Below, piece after piece: positions 9,427-17,926 of a stretch of 64,000 bases of DNA. A program made the translations under genes and the position numbers. Source of the DNA: Roseibium suaedae (GTDB taxonomy: Bacteria; Pseudomonadota; Alphaproteobacteria; Rhizobiales; Stappiaceae); contig NZ_FRBW01000005.1 of NCBI RefSeq assembly GCF_900142725.1, positions 1 to 64,000 on the forward strand, read 5' to 3'. The notes below the pieces were generated by a model. That model saw nothing but the letters and a program-made list of their open reading frames with translations, was not told the DNA's origin and did not search any database. Every line of letters begins with the position of its first letter. Positions within the stretch are counted from its first letter, which is position 1.

Positions 9427-9960
9427 TCAGTGCGAGCGGAGATACGCAAGTTGCGCGCTTGTTTCCACGGCGCCGGGCAATGCCCGGCGGATAGCATCGA
9501 GAGCTTCATCGGGCGACATGCCGAGATGAATGAGCAGGCTTGCTGCCATCATGCTGCTGCGGCCGATGCCGGCAAGGCAATGGAATGCGACGCTGTGACC
9601 ACGGCTGAAAACCTGCTTCGCCTCGTTCCGGATTGTCTGCCAATGTTGCTCCTGACCGGAAGCCGGAGCTTGAAAATCCGCGATAGGAAGACGGATGGAA
9701 CTGATGCCGGACAAGTTCGCCGCATCGGCGATATCCTCGTAGGCGACGGGGTGGATCTCCGCGTCCTCTACCAGGGCGACAAGTAGCTTGACGCCGTGCG
9801 ATGCCAAGCGCGACATCTCTGCCTCCAGCACGTCTTCATTCAGGCTTAGGACGCCATCCTCCTCAATAACCACACCAGGCGCACCGCTCAGAATTATCTG
9901 AGCGGTTTCGCTGATTGGAGTTCTTAACAGGGTGATTGGTTGCAGCGATTTTCTATGCAT
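9427..9960 (-). CDS. Dual-specificity-type protein phosphatase (first of two)
   Basis: A 177-aa Cys-based phosphatase. The P-loop is HCLAGIGRSS near residue 128, matching H-C-x5-R-S/T, and the Asp in RLPIADFQAP is in the position of the general acid of dual-specificity phosphatases (CDKN3-like fold). The reaction is dephosphorylation of phospho-Tyr/Ser/Thr or another phosphoester through a cysteinyl-phosphate intermediate. No secretion signal is seen. It is divergent from the GntR regulator and paralogous in layout to the phosphatase at 11065-11622. No GTATAC-type operator was seen directly upstream of this copy. The substrate is unknown. Confidence 0.8.
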   Translation of the reverse strand: MHRKSLQPITLLRTPISETAQIILSGAPGVVIEEDGVLSLNEDVLEAEMSRLASHGVKLLVALVEDAEIHPVAYEDIADAANLSGISSIRLPIADFQAPASGQEQHWQTIRNEAKQVFSRGHSVAFHCLAGIGRSSMMAASLLIHLGMSPDEALDAIRRALPGAVETSAQLAYLRSH

Positions 9961-10258
9961 TTTCCGACTTCAAAGCGTTAAAGTAGGCGCAAAATGAATC
10001 GCTGTGCCTGCAGGCTGTCCCGACCGGATTTGGGGAGGCAGACCGATGATCAGGGACGGCCCAGGAGGACTCCTTAAAAAGTTTCTTTTTCAACCGTCTT
10101 GCGAAGGGCATTCTGCATAGTTCCATCTTGATGCAGGCTGCACGCAGCCGCGTTCGCGCCATTTACCGATGCGTATACGGCTACTGATGCATATGCGGTG
10201 CCAAGCCATCCTGATCGTGGCCCATACAAACGAACATAATGTGATCGAAAGAGCCTAT
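9961..10258. other. Intergenic region between phosphatase and GntR regulator
   Basis: About 298 bp between divergent starts. The notable element is CGTATACG around 10172-10179, which shares only the GTATAC core with the three strong sites further downstream and lies about 80 bp before the GntR start. It could be a weak autoregulatory site. Nothing else was supported. Confidence 0.4.
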
Positions 10259-10897
10259 ATGCGTGAAAAGACTCGCGTCGATACAATCTACCAGACGCTT
10301 CGTGACAGGATTTGCCTCGGCCAGTACAAGCCCGGGGATGTTTTTCACGAAAACGAACTCGGCCAAGAGTTTCAGGTCAGCCGGACCCCAATCCGTCAGG
10401 TTTTGCAGCGCCTTGCTTTCGAGAGGCTGGCAGTCGTGCGAACCGGCGTGGGAACGATCGTTGAAGACTATGCTGATGCCGATGTAAGAAACTATCTGGA
10501 GATTCACGCCCGCATCCTTGAAACAGTCGCCGAGCTGAAGCTCTTCCGCCCTATAGCCAACAATCAGGAAGCTCTTGCAAACGTACAGGTTCGCGTCTCG
10601 ATGTTGTCGAGTGCCCCGGACATCGAACGGATCTGGTCCTTTCTGAAAACCATCCAGGAGCTGACCGATCAGCTTCTTGCTGACGACACGTTGCGGCACA
10701 TGAACGAGATGCTGTTCTACCGGGCTGTGCGGGGACTGATCGCAGGCGGCCGCCATTCCCCCGAATTGGCGGCAAGCCTCATTCAGGACAATATCGTGAA
10801 GCTGACCGGCCCGCTGGAGCGGTCCGATTTTGAAACCTTCTTCATGGCTTTAAGTGATCTGGTTCGCGCTTATAAGGCACTTGCAGTCAAGAGCTGA
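10259..10897 (+). CDS. GntR-family transcriptional regulator (FadR/FCD-like)
   Basis: A 212-aa regulator with an N-terminal winged helix (TIYQTLRDRICLGQYKPGDVFHENELGQEFQVSRTPIRQVLQRLA, residues about 8-55) and an all-helical C-terminal domain of FCD type whose metal-binding His pattern looks degenerate. The frame is open from 10169; ATG 10259 is preferred because an AAAGAG site precedes it and the product begins MREKTRVDTIYQTLRDRI, the usual FadR-type start. FCD regulators commonly bind palindromes with a TGTATACA core, and three such sites occur in this locus at 11647, 16113 and 28776. It sits between two phosphatase genes. Likely a ligand-relieved repressor; the ligand is unknown, and an amino acid is plausible from the context. 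Confidence 0.88.
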   Translation: MREKTRVDTIYQTLRDRICLGQYKPGDVFHENELGQEFQVSRTPIRQVLQRLAFERLAVVRTGVGTIVEDYADADVRNYLEIHARILETVAELKLFRPIANNQEALANVQVRVSMLSSAPDIERIWSFLKTIQELTDQLLADDTLRHMNEMLFYRAVRGLIAGGRHSPELAASLIQDNIVKLTGPLERSDFETFFMALSDLVRAYKALAVKS

Positions 10898-10926
10898 GTT
10901 CTTGGCTGCAAGAGGCGATGGACCAT

Positions 10927-10945
10927 CGGCCGGAAACGGCCGTTT
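10927..10945 (+). terminator. GNRA-loop hairpin after the GntR gene
   Basis: CGGCCG, loop GAAA, CGGCCG, then TTT, starting 29 bp after the GntR stop codon. The six-GC stem with a GNRA tetraloop is a compact intrinsic terminator, with only a short T-run. Confidence 0.6.
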
Positions 10946-11064
10946 CGCCTTTCGCCGGGCCTTGCGGACAGAATTGCGCAAACCATGCGCGGTCCCGCGT
11001 TCCTGAACAGAGAGTTATTCACGCAAACGCTTGGTCCGTCTGGAACGGAGCTAGGGTCTGGACC

Positions 11065-11622
11065 CTAAGGTAAAATATGATGGGATGCTGTTTGCTGTTT
11101 CAGCAAATAGGCTTTCTGTTCCGGAGTTTCGATCGCTTCGCGATCATGGGTGGCGCGAATGAAGGCAATTGCCTCTTCAGCGCTCAGGCCATAAGTCATC
11201 GCAAGACCAGCGGCAACCGTGCCGGTCCGGCCCAGCCCCGCCATGCAATGAATTGCAACTGGATAGCCCGAAGCCATCACAGAGCGGGCGGAAGCAAAAG
11301 CACTGTCCAGCTTGTCCGCATGCTCCGTCGAGGGCGGCGACATATCGGGAATGGAGATCAATTGCCAGTCAATGCCCAATGCGGCTAGCGTACGGGCGTA
11401 TTGATTGACGCCCAGAACAAGCTCTTCCGCAGTCAGACAGGAGAGCAACAACCTGACATTGCTGTCCTTCAGACGCTGAAGATCTTCCTGAAGAAACTCA
11501 ACCCTCGCAATCTTCGCGTCAGATGTGAAACGCACTCCGGGACACGACTGAAGACACATATGGAGATCCGTGTTCTTCAGCCGCACTTCGCTAAATCGCT
11601 TGGAAGAAAAGTCGCTGATCAT
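11065..11622 (-). CDS. Dual-specificity-type protein phosphatase (second of two)
   Basis: A 185-aa Cys-based phosphatase with P-loop HCMAGLGRTGTVAAGLA near residue 125, and an Asp in SIPDMSPP as the probable general acid. The domain arrangement (LLSCLTAEEL strand, then IPDMSPPS) resembles CDKN3-type dual-specificity phosphatases. No export signal. A GTATAC-core palindrome lies at 11647-11660, 25-38 bp before the ATG at 11622, so this gene is probably under the GntR regulator encoded next to it. It is convergent with that regulator and transcribed in the same direction as the amino-acid transporter operon, from its own promoter. The target is unknown. Confidence 0.82.
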   Translation of the reverse strand: MISDFSSKRFSEVRLKNTDLHMCLQSCPGVRFTSDAKIARVEFLQEDLQRLKDSNVRLLLSCLTAEELVLGVNQYARTLAALGIDWQLISIPDMSPPSTEHADKLDSAFASARSVMASGYPVAIHCMAGLGRTGTVAAGLAMTYGLSAEEAIAFIRATHDREAIETPEQKAYLLKQQTASHHILP

Positions 11623-11646
11623 CTATCGCATTCCGTTCAATGGAAC

Positions 11647-11660
11647 GCTTGTATACAGGT
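11647..11660. promoter_or_regulatory. Putative GntR operator, copy 1 (GCTTGTATACAGGT)
   Basis: Differs at two positions from the perfect palindrome ACCTGTATACAGGT found at 16113-16126. It lies 25-38 bp upstream of the phosphatase start at 11622, where a promoter is expected, though I see no strong -35/-10 pair here. Confidence 0.6.
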
Positions 11661-11830
11661 ACATCTCATGGCAAGCAAGCCAAAATGACAGTTTTATGAC
11701 ATATCGATGTCAGAACAATCCGAAGGTCCGATCCCGTCTGCATGCCGAATTCTTGACCGGACAATCGGCACAGGAAGGGGACGCAGAAACAATCGTCCGC
11801 CCTGCAGCAATTGGTCCGGAGACATGAGCC

Positions 11831-12574
11831 TCAGTGGGCGTTGACCTGACCGAGAAACCGCCGCGTGCGCTCCGACCGGGGCCTCTCAAAGAAAGCAGCC
11901 GGCTCGTTTTCCTCGACGATCTCGCCGCGGTCCATGAAGATCACCCGATCGGCCACGCGCCGAGCAAATCCCATCTCGTGGGTCACGCAAACCATGGTGA
12001 TGTCGTCATTGGCCAGTTCGACCATCACGTCCAGGACTTCCTTGATCATCTCGGGATCAAGGGCCGACGTCGGCTCGTCGAACAGGATGACTTTGGGGGT
12101 CATGCAAAGCGTACGGGCAATAGCGACCCGTTGTTGCTGACCGCCCGACAACTGATGCGGATACTTGTTGGCCTGATCCGCGATCCTGACCCGTTCCAGA
12201 TAATGTCCGGCTGCACGTTCCGCGTCACGCCGGGAGCTTTTCCGGACCCAGATGGGAGCAAGGGTGCAGTTCTCTAGCACGGTCAGATGGGGGTAGAGGT
12301 TGAATTGCTGGAACACCATTCCCGTCTCCTGGCGGACACGAGACAGTGCCTTGGGATCGTCGGAAAGCTCAATGCCAGAGACCTCGATCGTGCCGCTTTC
12401 GTGCCGCTCCAGGCGGTTCATGCAGCGCAGCAGCGTAGACTTGCCAGATCCGGAGGGACCACAGATCACCACACGTTCGCCAATACCTATGTTCAGCGAA
12501 ACGTTCTTCAGGGCATGAAAGACACCATACCACTTGTCTAGATCCCTAATCCGGATCACCGGCTGCTCGAACAT
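11831..12574 (-). CDS. aapP: Amino-acid ABC transporter ATP-binding protein (AapP/GlnQ type)
   Basis: A 247-aa ATPase with Walker [11 protein letters not shown]-loop [16 protein letters not shown], signature [15 protein letters not shown], Walker [15 protein letters not shown] and the H-loop Thr-His. The FNLYPH stretch and overall length are typical of polar amino-acid importers. The frame opens at 12658; ATG 12574 ([12 protein letters not shown]) preceded by AGGAAAG is the better start. It is the last gene of a permease-permease-binding protein-ATPase operon and supplies the energy for import. The order differs from the usual aap order, where the binding protein comes first. Symbol assigned from family likeness and context. 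Confidence 0.88.
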   Translation of the reverse strand: MFEQPVIRIRDLDKWYGVFHALKNVSLNIGIGERVVICGPSGSGKSTLLRCMNRLERHESGTIEVSGIELSDDPKALSRVRQETGMVFQQFNLYPHLTVLENCTLAPIWVRKSSRRDAERAAGHYLERVRIADQANKYPHQLSGGQQQRVAIARTLCMTPKVILFDEPTSALDPEMIKEVLDVMVELANDDITMVCVTHEMGFARRVADRVIFMDRGEIVEENEPAAFFERPRSERTRRFLGQVNAH

Positions 12575-12704
12575 TGTTCTGCTTTCCTGCTTATAGCCAA
12601 GGCTGCACATGCGCCGATCCACACCAGGCCGTTTGTGAGCCGTGATCATTGCGGTCATGGAGAGAGCGGCCGGGATCGCCGGGTCTCCGCCCCCATGGAG
12701 GCTT

Positions 12705-12770
12705 ACACGCCGCCAGAGATTACTCTGGAGCAGAAGGCGGGATCAGACCGCCTTCTGCTCCTCGGCGTGT
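12705..12770 (-). promoter_or_regulatory. Large intergenic stem-loop between binding protein and ATPase genes
   Basis: A perfect 14-bp inverted repeat (GGAGCAGAAGGCGG at 12727-12740, CCGCCTTCTGCTCC at 12748-12761, 7-nt loop) is enclosed by outer arms ACACGCCG (12705-12712) and CGGCGTGT (12763-12770). It starts at the binding-protein stop codon. Such hairpins usually stabilise the upstream message or attenuate transcription, giving excess binding protein. Confidence 0.75.
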
Positions 12771-13807
12771 CAACGGATGGGTAGCGGGTACATCAACCCG
12801 CCTTGAGAGAAGAGAGCATTCGCTGTACCCGCGCGCTCCAGCCCATAGTCCTCGGTACCGAGGCTCCGGTCGTACACCTCACCGTAGTTTCCAACCTGTT
12901 TGATGATATTGTAGCTCCACTCTGCCGGCAGACCGATCTGAGACGCCATCTCCCCAGCCGCGGAATCTTGCCCGAAGAGACGCTGCACGGACTTCGGCTG
13001 ATCGGCAAGGTCCGCCACCACATTGTCGACGTTACCGGACGAGACCTTCAACGCCTCAGCGTTGAGCATCACCTGGAAGCTCCAGTAAAGTGCCTTTTCC
13101 AGTTCTGCATCAGGCTGCGACAACAAGGTCAGCGGCTCGTTGGAGATAACTTCTGGAAGAATGACGTAGGCCTCAGGATCATCGGCAAGCAGACGGTCGG
13201 AGTTGAGCGCCGTCCGGTCACTGGCCAGGACATCACACTTTCCACTGAAGAATGCCTGAAGACGAGCGGTCTTGTCGGCAATGTTCTCTACCCGGTACTG
13301 GATGCCGCGGTCAGAGAACCAGTCGGCGATGTTCAGCAGCGTTGTCGACCCCTCTTCCGCACAAACCGTGGCTCCACTCAGCTCCTTCGCGCTGGTCACG
13401 CCGAGGCTGCGAGGGACCATAAATCCCTGACCATCAAAGAAGGTCGTCACCACAAACCGCATGCCAGGATTTGCATCGCGGGTGCCCGTGTTGGTAATGC
13501 TACGGGATGCCATGTGGGCCCCCTTCGCAACGATCGTCTTCATACTATCGGAAAAGCCAATCCCACGAATATCGGCCTTGCCCGCGTCGCCCAGGATGGC
13601 GGCGGCTGCCATGCGGCAGAAGTCGGTATTGAAACCACGGTAGACGCCTTCGCTATCCGGCACGGAGAAGGCTGGGGAATTGGTGTTGACCAGGCAGACC
13701 AATCGATCATCTTTGCGGATTTCGTCCATCACGGGACCGCCGATGGCGGACCCCGCCGTGGCAATCATAAAGCAGCTTGCAACGAGAAAATTACGAAGAG
13801 GGGACAT
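12770..13807 (-). CDS. aapJ: General L-amino-acid ABC transporter periplasmic binding protein (AapJ-like)
   Basis: A 345-aa solute-binding protein with an N-terminal signal peptide (NFLVASCFMIATAGSAIGG). Family blocks are visible: VYRGFNTDFCRMAAAAILGD, SITNTGTRDANPGMRFV, TTFFDGQGFMV, GATVCAEEGSTTLLNIADWF, KCDVLASDRTALNSDR and ILPEVISNEPLTLL. These match the AapJ group, which binds many L-amino acids in the periplasm. It follows the two permease genes and precedes the ATPase, with a large hairpin after its stop codon. Compared with the usual SGEIDVL motif it has KGAHMAS, so specificity may be shifted. Confidence 0.87.
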   Translation of the reverse strand: MSPLRNFLVASCFMIATAGSAIGGPVMDEIRKDDRLVCLVNTNSPAFSVPDSEGVYRGFNTDFCRMAAAAILGDAGKADIRGIGFSDSMKTIVAKGAHMASRSITNTGTRDANPGMRFVVTTFFDGQGFMVPRSLGVTSAKELSGATVCAEEGSTTLLNIADWFSDRGIQYRVENIADKTARLQAFFSGKCDVLASDRTALNSDRLLADDPEAYVILPEVISNEPLTLLSQPDAELEKALYWSFQVMLNAEALKVSSGNVDNVVADLADQPKSVQRLFGQDSAAGEMASQIGLPAEWSYNIIKQVGNYGEVYDRSLGTEDYGLERAGTANALFSQGGLMYPLPIR

Positions 13808-13832
13808 CTTTGCGCTCCAATAGAGATGAGAC

Positions 13833-14927
13833 TTAGGACGTTCTTGCTTCCAACCATCTGCTGTAGGACGACAGGCACCAACATGTTGCGAGATACCAGA
13901 TCCCTACGAGCAAATATGCTTCAAGGCCATAGTGCTGCCAGCTGGGGTCACTGAAGGCCATTTTGGCCGTGGCCATGATGTCGTGAATGCCGATGATGAC
14001 GACGAGCGATGTGTCTTTGTAGGCACCGAGCACCGTGTTCATGATCTCCGGCATAGACCTCTGCAGCGCCTGTGGCAGGATGATCAAACGGGTTTTCTGG
14101 ACATACCCAAGACCCTGACTATCGGCCGCCTCGTGCTGCCCGCGTGGTACCGACTGGAGACCACCCCTCACAGCTTCGGCGAAATAGGCCGAATGAAAGA
14201 ACACCAGCGCAATCATGGTGGTGAGCAGCGGCGAAAGGGTAATCCCCTCCGGCATCATCAAAGGGAGGACGAACAGGCCCAGAAACAGGACCATGATCAT
14301 CGGAACACCGCGGACAAGCTCAATGTAGAGCACCGCGAAGGCGCGAATGGAGGGCAACTGGCTTTGATAGCGCGCAAGAGAGAGTAGAACGCCGACCGGA
14401 AACGCGAATACCAGCCCGAATATCGCAAGCATGAGTAGTACCGGCAGGCCATTCCAGCGCTCAGGCTGAACATAGTCCAGACCGAAATACCCCCCGCGCA
14501 TCAACACATAGAAACTGGCACCAACGACACTCCAAAGCCAGACGAGCCGGCCGTTGTGAAAGGACGGCAGCATGCTGACAGCAACGGCCACAATAAGCAG
14601 GACGCTTGCGAGAAACGAGCGCCACTGCTCGACATAGGGGTAGGTTCCGAAAAGGATAAGGCGGTATTTCTCCACGACAAACGGCCAGCAGGCTCCTGCA
14701 ACTGCAGCGCAGCTCTCTGCCGGAGCCCACGGGGCCGCAGCGCTGAGAAGCAACCAGTCCACCGCGAAGTAAACCGCCGCAACGATGACCGCCCCGAGAA
14801 CGACGGTCAGCAAGGCGTCGCGCTTGCTGCCGAAAAGGTTGCCTCTGACCTGCTGAACCAAGCCAACACGCGGCGCCTGGAGGGCACCCTCCTTCATGAC
14901 CGGCACGTCTCTGCTGATAACGCTCAC
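13833..14927 (-). CDS. aapM: Amino-acid ABC transporter permease (AapM-like)
   Basis: A 364-aa inner-membrane permease with about eight hydrophobic segments. The C-terminal half carries the His/Glu/Gln-type permease features YIELVRGVPMIMVLFLG, HSAYFAEAVRGGLQSVPRGQHEAADSQGL (the EAA loop contacting the ATPase) and GAYKDTSLVVIIGIHDI. The long N-terminal extension with one extra periplasmic loop is typical of AapM. It is 25 bp upstream of the binding-protein gene and starts 1 bp after the other permease stop. Forms the heterodimeric channel with the permease at 14929. Confidence 0.88.
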   Translation of the reverse strand: MSVISRDVPVMKEGALQAPRVGLVQQVRGNLFGSKRDALLTVVLGAVIVAAVYFAVDWLLLSAAAPWAPAESCAAVAGACWPFVVEKYRLILFGTYPYVEQWRSFLASVLLIVAVAVSMLPSFHNGRLVWLWSVVGASFYVLMRGGYFGLDYVQPERWNGLPVLLMLAIFGLVFAFPVGVLLSLARYQSQLPSIRAFAVLYIELVRGVPMIMVLFLGLFVLPLMMPEGITLSPLLTTMIALVFFHSAYFAEAVRGGLQSVPRGQHEAADSQGLGYVQKTRLIILPQALQRSMPEIMNTVLGAYKDTSLVVIIGIHDIMATAKMAFSDPSWQHYGLEAYLLVGIWYLATCWCLSSYSRWLEARTS

Positions 14928-14928
14928 C

Positions 14929-16080
14929 TCAGCCCCCTCTTAATGAAACGCGGGCGTTGTAAGCATTCACCGCGAAGGAAACCGCAAGACAGATTGCCAG
15001 ATAGACGCCCATCGACAACGTCATCAACTCGATCGGACGGAACGTCTGATTGATGGACGTGGTCATCACAGAAACCAGATCCGAATAGCCCACAGCGAGC
15101 GCGATCGAGGTGTTCTTCGTGATATTCAGGTACTGATTGCCCATCGGCGGCACAACGATGCGCACTGCTTGCGGCAGCACCACAAGGCGCATCATCTGCA
15201 GGAAGCTAAGGCCTGTTGCCCGGGATGCCTCGAATTGCCCCTTAGGTACAGCCTCGATCGCCCCTCTGACGAGTTCAGCCACCTGGCCGCCGTGATAGAT
15301 CGAGAGCGCCGCCGCGAGCACGAGAAACTGGATCGATATCCGGTGTCCACCCTGAAAATCAAAGCCTTGCAGCACGGGATAGGAGATCGGGTAATCCACC
15401 CAGCCGAAGAGGACAGAGGCAGCAACCACAGCGGCGAAGAACCCGGTCACCGGCCAGAAGACAGGATAGACGGCGCCTGATGTATCCTGGATACGCCTAG
15501 CCACTCTGCCCAGAACGAATAAGCTGACAGGCCAGAGACACGCGAACACAATCAGCAGGCGCATACCCGATCCAGCTTCCAGCGCAGGAAAATAAAGCGC
15601 CCTGTTCGAAAGAAAGACCATGTCATGAAGCGCCCAGCTCTGACGCACCGGCGGCAGGGTGTTAATAGCCGCCAGAAACAGCGCAAGAAGAATGAGCAGC
15701 TTCGGCAGGTTTCTCATGACCTCAATGTAGACAAGTGCAACACGAACACCGAGATAGTGATTGCTGGTGCGCAGCACTCCCATGACGACCCCGATGAACG
15801 TTGCCCCCAGAATGCAGATCAGCGACAATACAACCGTATTGATCGCGCCAGCGAACAGCACTTCGCCATAGCTGCTTTCGGATGAAACCGGGATCAAGCT
15901 TTCATTGATGTCGAAACCGGCGTGGCTGCTCAAGAAATCGAAGGAAACGGAAATGCCGGCGCGCGCCAGATTGGCGTCGATATTCCGGACCGCGAGCACA
16001 AGAGCAAAAACGAGTAGCAGGATAAATCCTGCCTGCCAAAACACGGCAGCTTTTGTAATTCTCCTTGGCATGACACTCAT
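14929..16080 (-). CDS. aapQ: Amino-acid ABC transporter permease (AapQ-like)
   Basis: A permease of 383 residues with about eight hydrophobic segments and the family blocks YIEVMRNLPKLLILLALF, HGGQVAELVRGAIEAVPKGQFEASRATGLS (EAA loop) and NQYLNITKNTSIALAVGYSDL. The frame is open to 16209, but the GntR-type operator and a good -35/-10 pair lie at 16106-16135, inside that extension. The start is therefore downstream of them, at ATG 16080 (MSVMPRRITKAA) or ATG 16071. First gene of the transporter operon. Confidence 0.88.
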   Translation of the reverse strand: MSVMPRRITKAAVFWQAGFILLLVFALVLAVRNIDANLARAGISVSFDFLSSHAGFDINESLIPVSSESSYGEVLFAGAINTVVLSLICILGATFIGVVMGVLRTSNHYLGVRVALVYIEVMRNLPKLLILLALFLAAINTLPPVRQSWALHDMVFLSNRALYFPALEAGSGMRLLIVFACLWPVSLFVLGRVARRIQDTSGAVYPVFWPVTGFFAAVVAASVLFGWVDYPISYPVLQGFDFQGGHRISIQFLVLAAALSIYHGGQVAELVRGAIEAVPKGQFEASRATGLSFLQMMRLVVLPQAVRIVVPPMGNQYLNITKNTSIALAVGYSDLVSVMTTSINQTFRPIELMTLSMGVYLAICLAVSFAVNAYNARVSLRGG

Positions 16081-16105
16081 CACCCCGTCTCTCAACTGAT
16101 TGTGA

Positions 16106-16135
16106 ATGATATACCTGTATACAGGTTTATAGCAA
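16106..16135 (-). promoter_or_regulatory. Promoter of the amino-acid transporter operon with perfect GntR-type operator
   Basis: On the reverse strand: -35 TTGCTA (16135-16130), 18-bp spacer, -10 TATCAT (16111-16106). The spacer contains ACCTGTATACAGGT at 16113-16126, a perfect 14-bp palindrome. Binding there would block RNA polymerase, consistent with repression by an FCD-type GntR protein. Confidence 0.72.
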
Positions 16136-16420
16136 GCATTTTTGGTAGGAATTCGCGCCGGTGAATGGCACGAAGCGGCTATGGCGCCGAACTTTCCACT
16201 TATGAACACTGCAAAATGCCAGACATGCTTAATCTGTCATTTTTACCTAGCCCGATTGACGGATTCTGAGCACCACAACCAGAAATCAAAAACATCTCAG
16301 GAAACAAGAAACACATGCCTTCTTGCGCAGGCATCACGTGTTTGCGTAAATCTTGCCTCAACCTTCAACTGAAGGCATGCATTGAACAATGCGGGAGGCC
16401 AACTCCAGACGCCCAAAGGA

Positions 16421-17926
16421 TCAACGCTCCCGGATGGCTTCGTCCCGGTACCGCATGAGTGGGGAGAGCAGAAAATCAATGATCCTGCGATTACCGGTTT
16501 TGATCTCGGCCAGAACCATCATGCCCGGTGTAATGGCCACCGTTTCCCGTTCCACCTCAATCGTGTTCCGATCAAGAGAAATGCGGGCCTCGTAGACGAG
16601 ACCCAGATCCTCACTCTTGAACGCATCGTTTGAAACACTCAGCACCTTGCCCTTGATCGTGCCATAACGAGTGAAATCGAACGCCTCGAACTTGATTTCT
16701 GCGTCCTTGCCTTCGACGACAACACCCTTGTCACGATTGAGAACTTGAGCACGAACTTCAAGCCGTGCTTTGTCCGGCACGATGACCATGAGCGCGTCCG
16801 CCGGTCGCACGACACCACCTATGGTGTGAATTGTGAGGTTCTGCACCGTACCGGCGACAGACGCCCGCAGCGTTTGAAGATCTTCCCGCTTCGTCGCCTT
16901 TCGCAGGGCCAGATCCGCGCGGGCAAAGAGCTCCTTGGACTCCAGGAGTTTCTGATAGGCCGCCTGTAGCGTGTTGGCGCTCAGACCTTCTATCTGCTTC
17001 TCGACGGACTGCAGTGAATTTTCCGCTTCCGTTATCTGGTGCGATTTGATGATCAGATCATGCGTCACGTCGACCAGTTGCGCCTTGACCTGCTGCCAGA
17101 CCGATTGAGGCGCGTGCCCCTGCTCCATCAGATAACGGATATTGGCTTCACGGGAGACCACCAGCGGTTTCATTTCCGTCAGCTTGTCGACTTCGGCCCG
17201 GACCTTTTCAATCGACGCCATCTGCAGGTCGCGCTCGGCACGATATGCTCCGAGTTTCGCCTGGAACGAAGCAAGGTCGCTTGCAAGCCGGTTGCGGTTC
17301 ATGGCAACGAGTGCCGGATCCAGATCTTCCGGCTCCGGCTGAAACTCGAACGGCTTGCCGTTGACAGCCTTGATGAAGGCATCCAGGCGCGCAGCCTCAA
17401 GAGCGGCGTCATTTTTTTGAAGCAGAAGCTGGTCGATATCGACCTCGCTATCGGTCGCATCCAACTCGACCAGCACCTCGCCAGCCTCGACATGCTGGCC
17501 ATCAGCCACATGAATCGCCCGTACGGTGCCTATTTCCTGCGCCTGCACCAACTTGGTGCCGCCGATGGGAACGACACGTCCCGGGGCCGTCACGACCACG
17601 TCGACCTTGCTCAAAAAGGACCAGGCGACAGCCGCAATCAATCCGGCAACAATGGTCATCATGATCAGTCGCCCCGCAGGGCTGGCCGGTGTTTCCAAGA
17701 TCTCCAGCGCCGCGGGCATGAACTCCCGCTCTACACTGCCAGGGCGCTTGGTGGCTTTCGCCTTCTGCGGTCTTGCCCTTGGTGTCCCGTCACCTGATTT
17801 CGCCGCAGCCCCCGATCCGGGCGTCACGTCCTCAACCTCAGCGTCGATCACCTCGTCCGCAGGCATCCTGACCGGTTGAATTCTCGCGAGGGGGACCCTC
17901 ATGCCTTTATGCCGCATCGACTGCAT
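16421..17926 (-). CDS. Type I secretion membrane fusion protein (HlyD family)
   Basis: A 501-aa adaptor. A proline/charged cytoplasmic N-terminus is followed by one transmembrane segment (IMMTIVAGLIAAVAWSFL, residues about 87-104), the beta-barrel/lipoyl strand (VVTAPGRVVPIGGTKLVQAQEIGTVRAI, HVADGQHVEAGEVLVELDATD), a long helical hairpin (about 200-330) and the C-terminal HlyD signature ending SPLMRYRDEAIRER. It links the ABC exporter to an outer-membrane TolC-type channel, which is not encoded here. It overlaps the end of the ABC gene by 20 bp if started at 17926; ATG 17902, just past that stop, is an equally good start. Last gene of the secretion operon. Confidence 0.88.
   Translation of the reverse strand: MQSMRHKGMRVPLARIQPVRMPADEVIDAEVEDVTPGSGAAAKSGDGTPRARPQKAKATKRPGSVEREFMPAALEILETPASPAGRLIMMTIVAGLIAAVAWSFLSKVDVVVTAPGRVVPIGGTKLVQAQEIGTVRAIHVADGQHVEAGEVLVELDATDSEVDIDQLLLQKNDAALEAARLDAFIKAVNGKPFEFQPEPEDLDPALVAMNRNRLASDLASFQAKLGAYRAERDLQMASIEKVRAEVDKLTEMKPLVVSREANIRYLMEQGHAPQSVWQQVKAQLVDVTHDLIIKSHQITEAENSLQSVEKQIEGLSANTLQAAYQKLLESKELFARADLALRKATKREDLQTLRASVAGTVQNLTIHTIGGVVRPADALMVIVPDKARLEVRAQVLNRDKGVVVEGKDAEIKFEAFDFTRYGTIKGKVLSVSNDAFKSEDLGLVYEARISLDRNTIEVERETVAITPGMMVLAEIKTGNRRIIDFLLSPLMRYRDEAIRER

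Noticed and set aside
10172..10179. CGTATACG upstream of the GntR gene as a fourth regulon operator
   Set aside because: Only the six-base GTATAC core matches; the flanking positions conserved in the other three sites differ. Kept only as a weak possibility.
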